Shown: positions 50,401 to 55,320, counted from the first letter of the stretch. The stretch: 64,000 nt of DNA from Metaphire vulgaris (GCA_018105865.1 CM030851.1:7865828-7929827); one strand, 5' to 3'. Numbers and translations are program-made. The notes: generated by a model from the letters alone, not told the origin.

Positions 50401-52177
50401 TCAGTCTGCAATAGCCACTCTATTTGATGATGCTGCTGATGATGGTGATGGTGATGATGATGATGGCGATGATCTGTTCCTTTTTTGCACGTAAATAGAC
50501 TGCCACTATTACTATTTTAATTTCTCTTGCTCCAAACTTTCGTTGCTTTACTTTGATTTTGTGTCTATAATGTATTGTGTAGGTGGTCCAGTGCTTATGC
50601 ACTGTATATCTGGTGAGTTGGTTCGGTGTTTTTGTCCACCGACCGAAGCGGCTGCTGGCTGCACGAGCCCAAAGCTGCTGGCGTTGAGCAGAGAGGGATC
50701 TCTCTTCATTTGTTATGACAAAGGAGGAATTTGCTCATTTGGCATCAATGGGAATTCACTAGGTTATCTCCCGCACGAAGACAATGTTCAGGTAGAGCAG
50801 GTGTAGTTCTCTCAGCTCATGTATAGATGGTAGCCCTGTTTCAGAGTTCAGAATTTTGTGTTGTTTATGAAACTCTGGAAATTGACATACATCCGGTTGA
50901 CAGTTGGTGGTCAGTATATGACTGCCTGTCCTGTGGTTACGGGTATCGTTAATATTTTTCATACCAGAATTGACATGTCATTGACCCGTTTTATCACCCC
51001 TGAACAGTTAATATTTACAGGTGTTTTGTTAGTAAATTTAATTGAATTTTCCTGTAAAAATGCCTAGTTATATTTTGCCATTGAAACGTAATTAAGCTAA
51101 AAAGTTTAATTTTTGTTTTTCTGCCAAATTTTTGTGGCTTTAATTCTGAATTTAGTCAACAAAGAATGTGTATGCTTAGTTAAATTAAATTTTAGTCTCT
51201 TAATTAGCATTTCCTTATACTACCAGTAAAGACTAATGCCACTACTATTTGCACTGCTAGATGAAAGGAATTTGTTTTACTTTTTTACTGACTGAGTCTA
51301 TTTAAACTGACACAGTCTAAAATAGACCAATGGTTCCTGCCAGTTGTGCTGATAAAAATTGTACAAACATTTGTCTTTTTATCTATGGTTTACTTATTTT
51401 ACTCGCTTTCATTTTATTTACCTGAACAAATAGCATGTGAATAGCATGGTGCTATGTAATGCTACAGGTTAATCCAGTGGCTGTTAGGACAACCATGAGG
51501 TATAATATCGTCTATTATTTTATTAGGTATTACCTCTATTTTTTAAAAAAAATTGATTTGTTTCCCTCTGCTATTTAGTCGATGATTGTGAGCCGCGATG
51601 GACAGTTTCTGATACTTGGAGGTCATAGTGGTTGTGTTCGAGTGTGGAGAGGTCATGACCTTGGAGCCTTGCATGCCTATCCAGCCTGTGATAGTCCGAT
51701 TCAGTCGCTCGTCTTATCACATGATCATAGGTTCGTTATTGCCGACTTCATTATTTTGCCATGCTGTTGCATTTCACTGTAACTGAAACAAATCTGACGT
51801 AGAATTGTTTGCAACACAATAAGACTTACTTTCTTTAGCAAGCTTTTTTTTATTTGTAGCAATTTTTATTCATATACTGTGGATTACTGTACTTATTCTA
51901 ATAGGATCCAGGGGGGTTATGCATTTGAGACAAATGTTTTAAAAGTTCTGAAATTCTGATTGTGGTGTTTTGGATTTAGCTTTTTGTTGTGTTTGATGGC
52001 TGTGGTCATTAGATTGTCATATGATCTATTTTTGATTACTATTAATCTTAATTCTATTATTTTAAAACTTCTTTTTACAGATATTTGATGGCTGGTCTAA
52101 CGTCTGGTTGCCTTGTCGTTTTTAACATTGACTTCACCAAATGGCTTCAAGAAATCCAGAAGCTTGGTCAGCTATAG
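3177..52177 (+). CDS. NBEA/LRBA ortholog: Neurobeachin/LRBA-type BEACH-domain protein, 51 coding exons, 2706 aa
   Basis: Large scaffold of the BEACH family; the family acts in vesicle and membrane-protein trafficking and anchors PKA. Exons: 3177-3878, 8439-8543, 9249-9375, 9651-9751, 10873-10968, 11508-11629, 12972-13098, 13530-13649, 14196-14342, 15062-15112, 17075-17278, 18225-18307, 18888-18996, 19674-19829, 20829-20994, 21401-21543, 21680-21777, 22944-23036, 23521-23629, 25315-25396, 26268-26391, 26732-26924, 27509-28017, 28946-29099, 29330-29510, 30094-30245, 31294-31386, 32326-32557, 32813-33277, 34128-34254, 34632-34740, 35625-35791, 36153-36274, 36667-36816, 38515-38648, 39809-39926, 41128-41230, 42246-42474, 42991-43131, 43537-43656, 44073-44225, 44489-44656, 45003-45098, 45746-45923, 46615-46698, 47126-47272, 47818-47985, 49532-49636, 50583-50791, 51579-51730, 52081-52177. 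Every junction keeps frame and the total is 8121 nt. All introns look GT-AG except 34 and 38 (GC-AG). The ATG at 3177 has A at -3 and G at +4. The length is close to vertebrate NBEA and LRBA (about 2.9 kb of codons). Exon joins were made by eye from family similarity, without transcripts. Confidence 0.95.
4025..4230 (-). mobile_element. LINE 3'-end fragment ([11 protein letters not shown] family)
   Basis: The minus strand reads [20 protein letters not shown] and [15 protein letters not shown], the C-terminus of the LINE family seen best at 34821-35335, followed by the AAAGCGCT...TATAGCGCT 3' tail. It lies in intron 1. Confidence 0.65.
4236..4315. repeat. (TA)n then (CA)n microsatellite
   Basis: About 55 bases of alternating TA run directly into 25 bases of CA. 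Other pure (TA)n arrays lie at 4824-4859, 12847-12896, 14399-14459 and 28139-28205, all in introns. Confidence 0.95.
5247..5391 (-). mobile_element. (ATT)n array plus LINE 3' tail, interrupted at TTAA
   Basis: An ATT array is followed by GACTTTTATAGCGCTGTTGG, the conserved end of the LINE-tail family on the minus strand. The tail breaks at GGGCACTTTAA where the 1041-bp element begins and resumes after 6432 (AATGTCACTTGAATGAGG), as judged against the unbroken copy near 37320-37400. Confidence 0.65.
5392..6432. mobile_element. piggyBac-like MITE, 1041 bp, copy 1
   Basis: Bounded by TTAA on both sides with inverted ends TTAACCTTTTGCAAGGG and, at the right, the inverse of TTAACCTTTTAAAGGGGG. Two internal direct repeats of about 370 bp share GGTCCGATCTTCAAAAT and CATCTTTCTAGCTTCTATAT. 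No transposase is encoded. The TTAA target is typical of piggyBac elements. It sits in intron 1. Confidence 0.75.
6507..6821. mobile_element. hAT-like MITE, family TTTCCCAAAC, copy 1
   Basis: Left end CAGTGTTTTCCAATTTG, right end GTTTGGGAAACCTTG, flanked by GTCTAGAC and GTCTAGAA (7 of 8 match). The centre of the duplicated site is TA, the preference of Buster-type hAT elements. Intact relatives are at 18327-18618 and 46242-46552. Confidence 0.7.
6980..7275 (+). mobile_element. LINE 3'-end fragment with TATAGCGC tail
   Basis: The plus strand contains [18 protein letters not shown] and then, after a small frameshift, [14 protein letters not shown] and a stop, followed by AAAGCGCT...TATAGCGCTATATAAAT. 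It ends in repeated ACTAACTA units. Bases 7380-7560 hold GTT and ATT runs; 7560-8438, the rest of intron 1, shows nothing I recognise. Confidence 0.6.
8439..10968 (+). CDS. Exons 2-5: N-terminal alpha-solenoid (aa 235-377)
   Basis: Four short exons encode amphipathic helices of the armadillo-like region in front of the lectin domain. Recognisable stretches are [58 protein letters not shown] and [20 protein letters not shown], each aligning with neurobeachin without gaps of note. Exon 3 ends in phase 1 and joins exon 4 to form a Glu codon; the other junctions are phase 0. This solenoid is thought to support protein contacts; nothing here shows a catalytic site. Confidence 0.93.
8863..9010 (-). 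mobile_element. LINE tail fragment with (ATT)n, intron 2
   Basis: An ATT run is followed by ACTAGACGATTTCTATAGCG and AGAGTGCTTTACAATAC, the minus-strand form of the shared LINE tail. Only the tail and a trace of the coding end remain. Confidence 0.5.
9831..9918. repeat. 44-bp direct tandem duplication, intron 4
   Basis: Two copies (9831-9874 and 9875-9918) are identical as far as I can read, beginning GATGAACTGTTATTTTTGTG. The identity suggests a recent duplication. The rest of intron 4 (9919-10872) and intron 5 show no features. Confidence 0.9.
11508..15112 (+). CDS. Exons 6-10: concanavalin A-like (LamG-type) lectin domain (aa 378-566)
   Basis: The domain sits inside the solenoid, as in all NBEA/LRBA proteins. 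Diagnostic segments are [17 protein letters not shown] at its start, [18 protein letters not shown] in the middle, [20 protein letters not shown] and [19 protein letters not shown] near the end. The Cys codon in PYIFCFRTGKG is split across intron 6 (phase 2). Exon 10 is only 51 nt (17 codons) and needs RNA support, though its flanks TTTCAG and GTGAGT are good. Ligands of this jelly-roll fold in BEACH proteins are not established. Confidence 0.93.
11760..12219. mobile_element. Inverted-repeat (foldback) element, intron 6
   Basis: Both ends carry CCGGATCCGG followed by matching inverted sequence up to CTGTTACGG, and inner arms are rich in AACCGAACCGAAACC on both strands. The structure could form a long hairpin. 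No flanking duplication was recognised. Short CCGAACCG blocks also occur at 16650-16710 inside another MITE. Confidence 0.55.
12500..12846. other. Intron 6 remainder, no clear feature
   Basis: AT-rich sequence with one TATAGCGC motif near 12588 that may be a remnant of the LINE tail family. Nothing else is recognisable. Confidence 0.4.
15229..16269. mobile_element. piggyBac-like MITE, 1041 bp, copy 2
   Basis: Begins TTAACCTCTTTCAGGGG and ends CCCCTTTAAAAGGTTAA, with TTAA at each end. The interior follows copy 1 (5392-6432) along its whole length, including the two internal direct repeats, and happens to have the same length. It lies 116 bp into intron 10 and carries no transposase. Confidence 0.78.
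16484..17027. repeat. About 50-bp tandem repeat interrupted by a MITE, intron 10
   Basis: Three units containing TACCTTTGCAACTCGTTAT and GTGTATGCTATATGTGG occur at 16484-16627, and a fourth at 16963-17027. They are separated by the hAT-like element 16628-16954, which landed in a unit. Confidence 0.75.
16628..16954. mobile_element. hAT-like MITE, CAGGGCTGTGATGG ends
   Basis: Left end CAGGGCTGTGATGG, right end the inverse of CAGGGGTGTGATGCC, flanked by exact 8-bp copies of GGTGTATG (16620-16627 and 16955-16962). Its interior contains CCGGTTCGG repeats and a TA-rich patch. Confidence 0.85.
17075..26924 (+). CDS. Exons 11-22: central alpha-solenoid, DUF4704-type (aa 567-1086)
   Basis: Twelve exons encode a run of paired helices without low-complexity breaks. 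Family landmarks are [20 protein letters not shown] (exon 11), [13 protein letters not shown] (13), [15 protein letters not shown] (14), [19 protein letters not shown] (15), [15 protein letters not shown] (16), [16 protein letters not shown] (18), [20 protein letters not shown] (19) and [16 protein letters not shown] (22). Exon 22 uses the weaker donor AGG|GTTTGT at 26925. Exons 20 and 21 are joined by a split Leu codon; exon 21 was found only from the family alignment. The region is a protein-interaction scaffold in the family; no enzyme motif is visible. Confidence 0.92.
17585..17980. other. Intron 11, ATC/ATT microsatellites and plain DNA
   Basis: An ATC run lies near 17595-17622; the rest has no recognisable feature up to the MITE at 17981. 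Confidence 0.5.
17981..18166. mobile_element. hAT-like MITE, family CAGTGGCGGCTC, copy 2
   Basis: CAGTGGCGGCTCCAGG at the left and GGAGCCGCCACTG at the right, flanked by TTTATGAC and TTTACGAC (7 of 8). It is in the opposite orientation to copy 1 and ends 58 bp before exon 12. Confidence 0.85.
18327..18618. mobile_element. hAT-like MITE, family TTTCCCAAAC, copy 2
   Basis: CAGGGTTTCCCAAAC at the left and GTTTGGGAAACACTG at the right, flanked by TTCTAATG and CTCTAATG (7 of 8, centre TA). Its target duplication begins only 11 bp beyond the donor site of exon 12. Confidence 0.82.
19363..19500 (-). mobile_element. LINE tail fragment with (ATT)n, intron 13
   Basis: An ATT array joins TTTATATAGCGCTGTACGC and AAAAGCGCTTTGACAACGC, the minus-strand LINE tail. 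No coding part is visible. Confidence 0.55.
20220..20602 (+). mobile_element. LINE 3'-end fragment, split by a MITE, intron 14
   Basis: Removing the insert 20354-20499 and one target copy leaves a reading ending [20 protein letters not shown], a typical LINE C-terminus, preceded by a basic GRP-like stretch. It has stops and is dead. Confidence 0.65.
20354..20499. mobile_element. hAT-like MITE inside a LINE, 146 bp
   Basis: CAGGGGCATAGCCAGG at the left, GGCCCCTG at the right, and exact 8-bp copies of CACTTGGA (20346-20353 and 20500-20507). Confidence 0.85.
20647..20727. mobile_element. 81-bp TTAA-flanked micro-MITE, intron 14
   Basis: Ends TTAACCCATTAACTGGGC and the inverse of TTAACCCCTTAACTGGGC, 17 of 18 bases matching. 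It is nearly all inverted repeat and ends about 100 bp before exon 15. Confidence 0.75.
21135..21210. repeat. Short imperfect inverted repeat, intron 15
   Basis: AGCTCTTTCACCCC is mirrored by GGGGCGAAAGGATTAAAGAGCT. It looks like another small MITE with a TTAA-like end, but the flanks are unclear. Confidence 0.35.
22087..22470 (-). mobile_element. LINE 3'-end fragment, intron 17
   Basis: The minus strand contains a 127-codon open frame with [20 protein letters not shown] and [17 protein letters not shown], the usual basic C-terminus of several LINE proteins. It is partial. Confidence 0.45.
22480..22580. repeat. Dispersed repeat shared with 25826-25920
   Basis: Both places share TATGATGGCTGTTGATTA-like sequence, GGCTGGATTTG and TAATCCCAGT in the same order. 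They lie next to the LINE fragment 22087-22470 and in intron 20, so they may be LINE 3' sequence. Confidence 0.55.
23723..24113. mobile_element. TTAA-flanked MITE, 391 bp, intron 19
   Basis: Left TTAACCTCCTTGGCG and right inverse of TTAACCTCCTTACTGG, with TTAA at both ends. A 108-codon open frame covers most of it, but it resembles no protein I know and is likely chance. Confidence 0.55.
24689..24735. repeat. (AAT)n microsatellite
   Basis: Clean AAT triplets in intron 19. Similar arrays are at 21993-22030 and 34424-34461. Confidence 0.9.
24842..25130 (+). mobile_element. tRNA-derived SINE, intron 19
   Basis: An A-box-like TTAGCAGAGTGG (24851-24862) and B-box-like GGTTTGATTCC (24896-24906) stand 33 bases apart, as in a tRNA promoter, followed by a tRNA-unrelated body. 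It ends in TACCTTTACCTTTA. The tRNA of origin cannot be told. Confidence 0.7.
26925..27508. other. Intron 22, no clear feature
   Basis: AT-rich sequence with splice signals only. Confidence 0.5.
27509..28017 (+). CDS. Exon 23: charged linker with likely PKA-RII-binding helix (aa 1087-1255)
   Basis: This is the second longest coding exon after exon 1 (509 nt). It begins with the end of the solenoid ([16 protein letters not shown]), then runs into a Lys/Glu/Gln-rich linker. Within it, residues about 1147-1162 (27689-27736) read [16 protein letters not shown], an amphipathic helix with Ala/Val/Phe on one face. It lines up in position and pattern with the neurobeachin segment SLLDNVYSAAVEKL that tethers the PKA RII subunit; the fly ortholog is known as DAKAP550. 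The exon ends with the strongly conserved [17 protein letters not shown] block. RII binding here is inferred from pattern, not shown. Confidence 0.88.
28601..28909. mobile_element. TTAA-flanked MITE, 309 bp, intron 23
   Basis: TTAACCTCTTTAAGGTGGGG at the left and inverse of TTAACCCTTTACTATGG at the right. The interior repeats GGAACCCGGGATTACCCGGG-like palindromes. It ends 37 bp before exon 24. Confidence 0.55.
28946..32557 (+). CDS. Exons 24-28: conserved helical region after the linker (aa 1256-1526)
   Basis: Helical repeats continue with landmarks [17 protein letters not shown] (exon 24), [20 protein letters not shown] and [11 protein letters not shown] (25), [15 protein letters not shown] (27) and [20 protein letters not shown] (28), all typical of NBEA/LRBA. 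Exon 28 then enters a Ser/Thr/Gln-rich low-complexity tail. Exon 24 starts only 37 nt after the right end of a TTAA-flanked element (28601-28909), so that element lies close to the splice acceptor. Junctions alternate between phases 0, 1 and 2 and all fit. Confidence 0.92.
30330..30900 (-). mobile_element. LINE 3'-end, minus strand, split by a MITE, intron 26
   Basis: The reverse complement matches the plus-strand LINE at 38940-39640 (for example GAAATGGACTGGACACATAC and CAAACCAGAGGGAAGAAGAT). The copy is interrupted by the element 30529-30759. Confidence 0.7.
30529..30759. mobile_element. hAT-like MITE, CAGTGGTTCCCAAC ends
   Basis: Left CAGTGGTTCCCAACC, right GTTGGGAGCCACTT, with exact 8-bp copies of CTTTAGAT (30521-30528 and 30760-30767), centre TA. 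A left-end relative, CAGGGGTTCCCAAAC, begins near 32599 in intron 28 without a visible right end. Confidence 0.82.
31506..32095. mobile_element. TTAA-flanked long-TIR element, 590 bp, intron 27
   Basis: The ends TTAAGCTGTGGCTCCATTAG and the inverse of TTAAGCTACGGCTCCATTAG match over about 28 bp. The interior is full of GATATATCC/GGATATATC palindromes. TTAA on both sides suggests a piggyBac-type target, but the TIR differs from the other TTAA elements here. No transposase. Confidence 0.72.
32813..36816 (+). CDS. Exons 29-34: acidic linker then DUF1088-type region (aa 1527-1906)
   Basis: The first two thirds of exon 29 encode a Glu/Asp/Ser/Lys-rich disordered linker; it ends in the conserved [20 protein letters not shown] and GQELLPGG. 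Exons 30-33 follow the family closely: [51 protein letters not shown] and the basic cluster [18 protein letters not shown]. Exon 34 is acidic and ends in DISDLSG, matching the position of the vertebrate segment just before the PH domain. Its donor is GC at 36817 (TCAG|GCTAGC), and without splicing an in-frame TAG follows at 36819. Confidence 0.9.
33655..33739. mobile_element. 85-bp mariner-like MITE, intron 29
   Basis: CAGGGTGGCGCAAAATAAAACC at the left is matched by the inverse of CAGGGTGGCACAAAAAAACC at the right, and TA lies on each side, as for Tc1/mariner. Upstream (33520-33640) is a degenerate run of CATTTTGTCTGCGCC-like units. Confidence 0.65.
34821..35335 (+). mobile_element. LINE reverse-transcriptase C-terminus and 3' tail, intron 31
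   Basis: Open frame [58 protein letters not shown] and [17 protein letters not shown] to the stop at 35246, with no frameshift. The tail has TACAGCGCTTTTGG ... ACGGCGCTTCACAAA and ends in (AAT)n. This is the best-kept member of the LINE family whose tails occur across the window. I would place it near CR1/L2-like LINEs without certainty. Confidence 0.8.
36316..36538 (+). mobile_element. tRNA-derived SINE, intron 33
   Basis: An A-box-like TGGAGCAGTGGTTAGC (36325-36340) and B-box-like GGTTCAACTCC (36369-36379) are followed by a body containing GCTGTGAATGAGTACATCGG. That body recalls a central domain shared by SINEs of several animal phyla (Nin-DC), which I cannot verify. A (GT)n array follows at 36540-36589. 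Confidence 0.7.
37230..38110 (-). mobile_element. LINE tail with (ATT)n and adjoining coding remnant, intron 34
   Basis: An ATT array (37230-37291) joins TTTTATAGCGCAGTGAGCATG and GGGCGCTTTAACATATGTCA, the unbroken form of the tail seen at 5338-5391 and 6433. The minus strand beyond is degenerate LINE coding sequence out to roughly 38050. Confidence 0.55.
38371..38490. repeat. Dispersed repeat shared with 46848-46990
   Basis: Both copies share TGTAAATTTATATAGCGCTTT-like sequence, CAGTAGCTGCTTATTCTT and ATCTATAG(G/C)CAAG(G/A)TG. The copy here lies about 25 bp before the acceptor of exon 35. Confidence 0.55.
38515..41230 (+). CDS. Exons 35-37: PH-BEACH domain (aa 1907-2024)
   Basis: The three exons encode the weak PH-like fold that packs against BEACH. 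Visible strands include [20 protein letters not shown] (exon 35), [20 protein letters not shown] (36) and, in exon 37, [18 protein letters not shown] followed by [13 protein letters not shown]. The PH-BEACH fold usually lacks the phosphoinositide-binding residues of classical PH domains, and I see none here. Exon 35 begins with two bases that complete the Gly codon of exon 34, which supports the unusual GC donor there. Confidence 0.93.
38940..39640 (+). pseudogene. Degenerate LINE reverse-transcriptase tail, intron 35
   Basis: Fragments of frame read [20 protein letters not shown], then after stops and shifts the equivalents of [19 protein letters not shown] and EDLRTAGLN. These are typical LINE C-terminal motifs. 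Many stops show it is inactive. Confidence 0.7.
39927..41127. other. Intron 36, no clear feature
   Basis: AT-rich sequence of about 1.2 kb. I see no repeat, ORF or inverted repeat worth naming. Confidence 0.5.
41318..41865. repeat. Four-copy tandem repeat of 133-157 bp, intron 37
   Basis: Copies begin at 41318, 41451, 41608 and 41744 with TTCATTCTGTGAATTTTGTG, contain CATGCCTGCCTATTATTGT and end in variable CATCATCAT runs. Changes in the triplet runs explain the unit length differences. Confidence 0.85.
42246..45098 (+). CDS. Exons 38-43: BEACH domain (aa 2025-2327)
   Basis: All hallmark blocks of the BEACH domain are present: [127 protein letters not shown] and [16 protein letters not shown]. 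The domain defines the protein family and is thought to act with PH-BEACH as one binding module. Exon 38 ends with AAG|GCAAGA at 42475, a GC donor, and joins exon 39 in phase 0 (DFSK-PVGALNP). Length and order match the vertebrate domain. Confidence 0.95.
42475..42990 (+). other. Intron 38, GC-AG type
   Basis: The donor reads AAG|GCAAGA, the usual form of GC donors, and the acceptor reads TTTCAACAG. The phase-0 join gives DFSKPVGALNP, identical in pattern to neurobeachin. Other than the splice signals I see nothing in this intron. Confidence 0.85.
44795..44925 (+). mobile_element. LINE 3'-end fragment, intron 42
   Basis: The frame [20 protein letters not shown] ... [18 protein letters not shown] (read from 44800) matches the C-terminus of another common LINE family. 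It is about 40 codons and partial. Confidence 0.5.
45620..45702 (+). mobile_element. LINE tail with (AAT)n, intron 43
   Basis: TACAGCGCCCTTGACTTTGG, then GTACAGCGCTATATAAATTG and an AAT run: the shared tail on the plus strand, without coding sequence. Confidence 0.55.
45746..52177 (+). CDS. Exons 44-51: C-terminal WD40 repeats and stop (aa 2328-2706)
   Basis: The C-terminal beta-propeller is spread over eight exons. Blade remnants include [40 protein letters not shown] (exon 46), [16 protein letters not shown] (47), [20 protein letters not shown] (48), [17 protein letters not shown] (49), [20 protein letters not shown] (50) and [20 protein letters not shown] (51). The stop codon TAG is at 52175-52177. 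The linker between BEACH and the propeller (exon 45, [20 protein letters not shown]) is longer than the vertebrate one I remember but matches its flanks. The domain likely helps substrate or partner binding. Confidence 0.94.
46087..46195. repeat. Intronic repeat shared with 47513-47612
   Basis: Both copies contain GTAATG(AT)GCCAA, GACAATTG(C/T)TTGTTCATGC and GGAGATTCTGTT in the same order. They sit in introns 44 and 46. Confidence 0.65.
46242..46552. mobile_element. hAT-like MITE, family TTTCCCAAAC, copy 3
   Basis: CAGGGTTTCCCAAAC at the left, GTTTGGGAAACACTG at the right, flanked by CTCTAGAA and ATCTAGAA (7 of 8, centre TA). It ends 62 bp before exon 45. Confidence 0.82.
47392..47439. repeat. 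(TC)n microsatellite
   Basis: About 24 TC units in intron 46. Confidence 0.95.
47986..49531. other. Intron 47, no clear feature
   Basis: About 1.5 kb of AT-rich DNA without an ORF or repeat that I can name. Confidence 0.5.
49729..49820. repeat. Intronic repeat shared with 50895-50987
   Basis: Both copies, in introns 48 and 49, share GGTTGACAGTTGGTGGTCAG and GTTAATATTTTTCAT with about 90% identity by eye. The ends are not inverted, so the type is unknown. Confidence 0.75.
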
Positions 52178-53670
52178 GAGGATTATGCCAGAGATGAAAT
52201 TTCAGTAATTGTCGTCGGCCTCTCTGCACTCGTGAAAATCTCTCACAGCGAACTCTTTGACTCTCGTCTACACTTCACTTCAGCAGCCAGTCTTGAATAG
52301 TTTTGAACAAGCTAGCTTTAAAAGTTGGTCACTTGCGATGATTTATTTAGCTTGGTACTTATTGCCGAGATTTGCAGAAAGTGCAATGTCAAAACACACA
52401 ACAGTTACAATCTAATTTTGTCTTTGCAACTTCTTTGTTGCTCAGAGTTGCTTCTGTGAGTGAAAGCCATGATCCAGTAGTTTTATCGTTTTGGACTGGA
52501 ATTATAGATAGTGAAATTAGTTATAAAAACTTATCTTGTGCACTTGCAGACTTTAGTAATGTTCATATGATACTATTGTGTGCCTGCTACTTTTTTGCAG
52601 TCTGTGAATGTTGACAAAATGGCTGCTTGTGGATAATATTTATTATGGTCATGATGTTATGTTGTGATACTGGCAGATCGATCAAGAGCAATTCTTTTGG
52701 GTTAGTTGTGTTGTTAGTGTTGTTGTCCATGTGTGGAATTTGTGTCGTTTTTTGAGTGATTTCTTTAAATGTTAACCATTTCAAACTTTGGTTTCATGTA
52801 AGCAGCTTTGCATTTTGAAAAAGTAGTTGTAGTTTCATTAGCTGAGTTTATTGCTTGTGCAGAAATAGATGTTGCAAGACAGGGGTGGCCAACCTTTAGC
52901 TACAAGCGGGCCATTATAAATTTTGATCAGCATGCGAAGGGCCGCATGTTTTTGTTCCCTTTTATACATTGTTTTCAACAATAGAGACAATCACTACAGT
53001 CAGTGGCGGCTCCACAGGGGGGCATGTGCCCCTTCTATTGAGTGCCTGGCCCCCTGTTGGGACCCTATACTTAATACTACATATCTAACAACAAATGGTT
53101 GCTTTCCCCCATGATTGGATGAAAAGTTGCTGCCCCAACAGCCCCCCTCCCACTTGCCAATTAGCAGCCGATGGGCCGCATGCGGGCCATTAGTTGGCCA
53201 CCCCTGTTATAAATCATTACTGGGTAATGGCTGTAGATTGAAATTAACTTTTGACAATAACTAACGACGACTGTCTAATTTGTGGTTCTGTTCTGTGGAA
53301 TTAATTTTATTTCTTTATCAGGCGTCAGGTTTTCTTGACCTTGGTCGTCTTCAACAACTATACAATTGAATGTGATTGTTATGATATCATTTATCGTCTT
53401 GCTTCTGCTCAATTCTCATTTTGTAATCATTGTATAATTTTTTTTAACCCAAGAGTTAATTTCTTTTCTGGTATGATGAAGAAACAAGTTGGAGTTACTT
53501 TCAACTTTTGGTCATATTTGTGATTTTTCATGTGTGCTTAGTTAATATCAATTTTGCTTTGAGCCATTTTTTTGCAACTGAATTAACTTTTTAATGCCAT
53601 ACTTGAGATTGTTGTGAATATTTAATATAATTGTGTATTAATTTGAATAAATCCTTGAAATTTCTTGCAT
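52178..53670 (+). other. 3' UTR with poly(A) signal AATAAA at 53646-53651
   Basis: The first AATAAA I find after the stop codon lies at 53646-53651, followed by a T-rich stretch, giving a 3' UTR of about 1.5 kb. It contains a nested pair of hAT-like MITEs (52880-53206). The cleavage site is inferred, and a shorter or longer isoform is possible. Confidence 0.5.
52880..53206. mobile_element. hAT-like MITE CAGGGGTGGCCAAC with nested second MITE, in the 3' UTR
   Basis: Left CAGGGGTGGCCAAC and right GTTGGCCACCCCTG are perfect inverses. Inside it, a CAGTGGCGGCTC-family copy begins at 53001 and runs to about 53155, its right end lost. Flanks TTGCAAGA and TTATAAAT do not match well, so the outer element is older. 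Confidence 0.75.
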
Positions 53671-53699
53671 TCCAACCATATTTTTAGCTTGTTTGGTCT

Positions 53700-55320
53700 G
53701 TATGGCAAATTATTCAGTTATGTTCTCATTGTATATCTGAATCAAATAATTGTTTTGGGGCATATAAAGTTTATAGCAATCACTTTTTTCTTCTAGTTTT
53801 TCATAATACGATTATCACTTGCCTTCTTGTTGTTGTTTCTCTGCTTTTGACGCGTTCTCTTATTTGATTCCCATTTCCATCGAGTTATGAAACGTTTACT
53901 TTTGAGGAAAGTATTTCTTTTTTGGAGTGTGAACGTGCTTTATATTTAGTGATTTATTGACTTTTTTCATTCACTACTGTTACTATGTGGCACATTAATT
54001 TTTGATGAGTCTGGTGTTTGCACTATTTTGGACACCGATTATCTGTCTTGTTAATTGAGTTGGTGGCTGTGACTTGTTGATCATTGAATCCGTGATTTTT
54101 TTATCGTTTAGAATTGTTTGCTAATTTCGCTGTGAAATTCTCGTGAATCATTAATCAAGACTGCAACACTTAGCTAGTAATGTTAGCACGGAATGGAGAT
54201 CTTATTGATGAACTTTGAATTTTAACATATCGTGATTAGATGGGAGGAAATTTGACGGGTTTACAGATGGAAGCAGTGCTATATAAGTTAGTGTTTTGTG
54301 CAAGTGAATGATGAAAACATTAACTATAATATACTAAAGAATACAATTATTTTTTATGAAGTGCAGTATATGTGAAGTAGAGTGAATATTTGGTACCCTG
54401 ACATTTGTGCGCCCGACATTTGCACGACGACAAATGAGCTAACGTAAAACCGACAAAAGCGTATTTCGAGCAAAACACGACTGTGCTCGAATATAAAAAT
54501 TGCGCCATAAATTAAAAGTTATCCGTGCTTTAGTAACCTTAGTCCTAATCATAACCCTAAATCTAGCCCTAACCCCAATTATATCAACAAATATCGCGCA
54601 AATGTCAGCATGCAAATGTCAACGCGCTCGTGTCAGGCGCGCATTTAACAGGACACGGAATATTTTATTTGGGTTGTTCAAAGTTTTGGAAATGTGTCAC
54701 TTTGTAACAAGCCAATGATAATTGGCCATCTTTCAATTTTCATTGAAAGATGTTGGAAATATTTGAGCCTTGTGTAGCAATATTTTCCGAATTTCATAGG
54801 TAACATTTTCACTTTTTCATTTCTTGTAGTCATTTAACTTGTTTCTGCTTAATTAAAATCAAAATGTTGTAGTGCGTTCTGATATTTGATTGGTTAATTT
54901 TTATCCGATATAGATGTGAATAGAGCTCGTGGTGTGTGGTTTATGCTCTGCTCTACCAGTGGCTGTATGCATTTATGATAGGCACGCCATTCCCTGCGTA
55001 AGCCATTTTACTACTTCTGTGTATTACTTGAGCCTTGTATCGGTGCAAAATGTAATCTGACGAACAGAACTTACAGCATGAAACTGATTAATATTAATAA
55101 TAAATAATGTTTGTATGTATTTTGCAATCATTCAGAATCGTTGCACTGTTCTGTTTTATTATCTACTTGTGTTGTTTCAACTTGTTTGTTGTCGCACATA
55201 TCACATTAAAATTGTAATTGTACAATCATTTATTTGAAAACGAGGTTTAGGTTCATGATACAGCGAGTGAAATTAGAACTCGAAAACATTTTATCGTTAT
55301 GCCCTTGATTCGTTTTAGCA
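53700..55320. other. Intergenic DNA, with a possible repeat at 54380-54620
   Basis: Mostly AT-rich. Bases 54380-54620 contain GACATTTGCACGACGACAAA and CGCAAATGTCAGC-like mirrored pieces around a degenerate CCTAA/CCCTAA tract; it looks like an old MITE. Confidence 0.4.

Noticed and set aside
54540..54590. Telomere-like CCCTAA repeats
   Set aside because: Units are irregular and few; more likely part of an old MITE.
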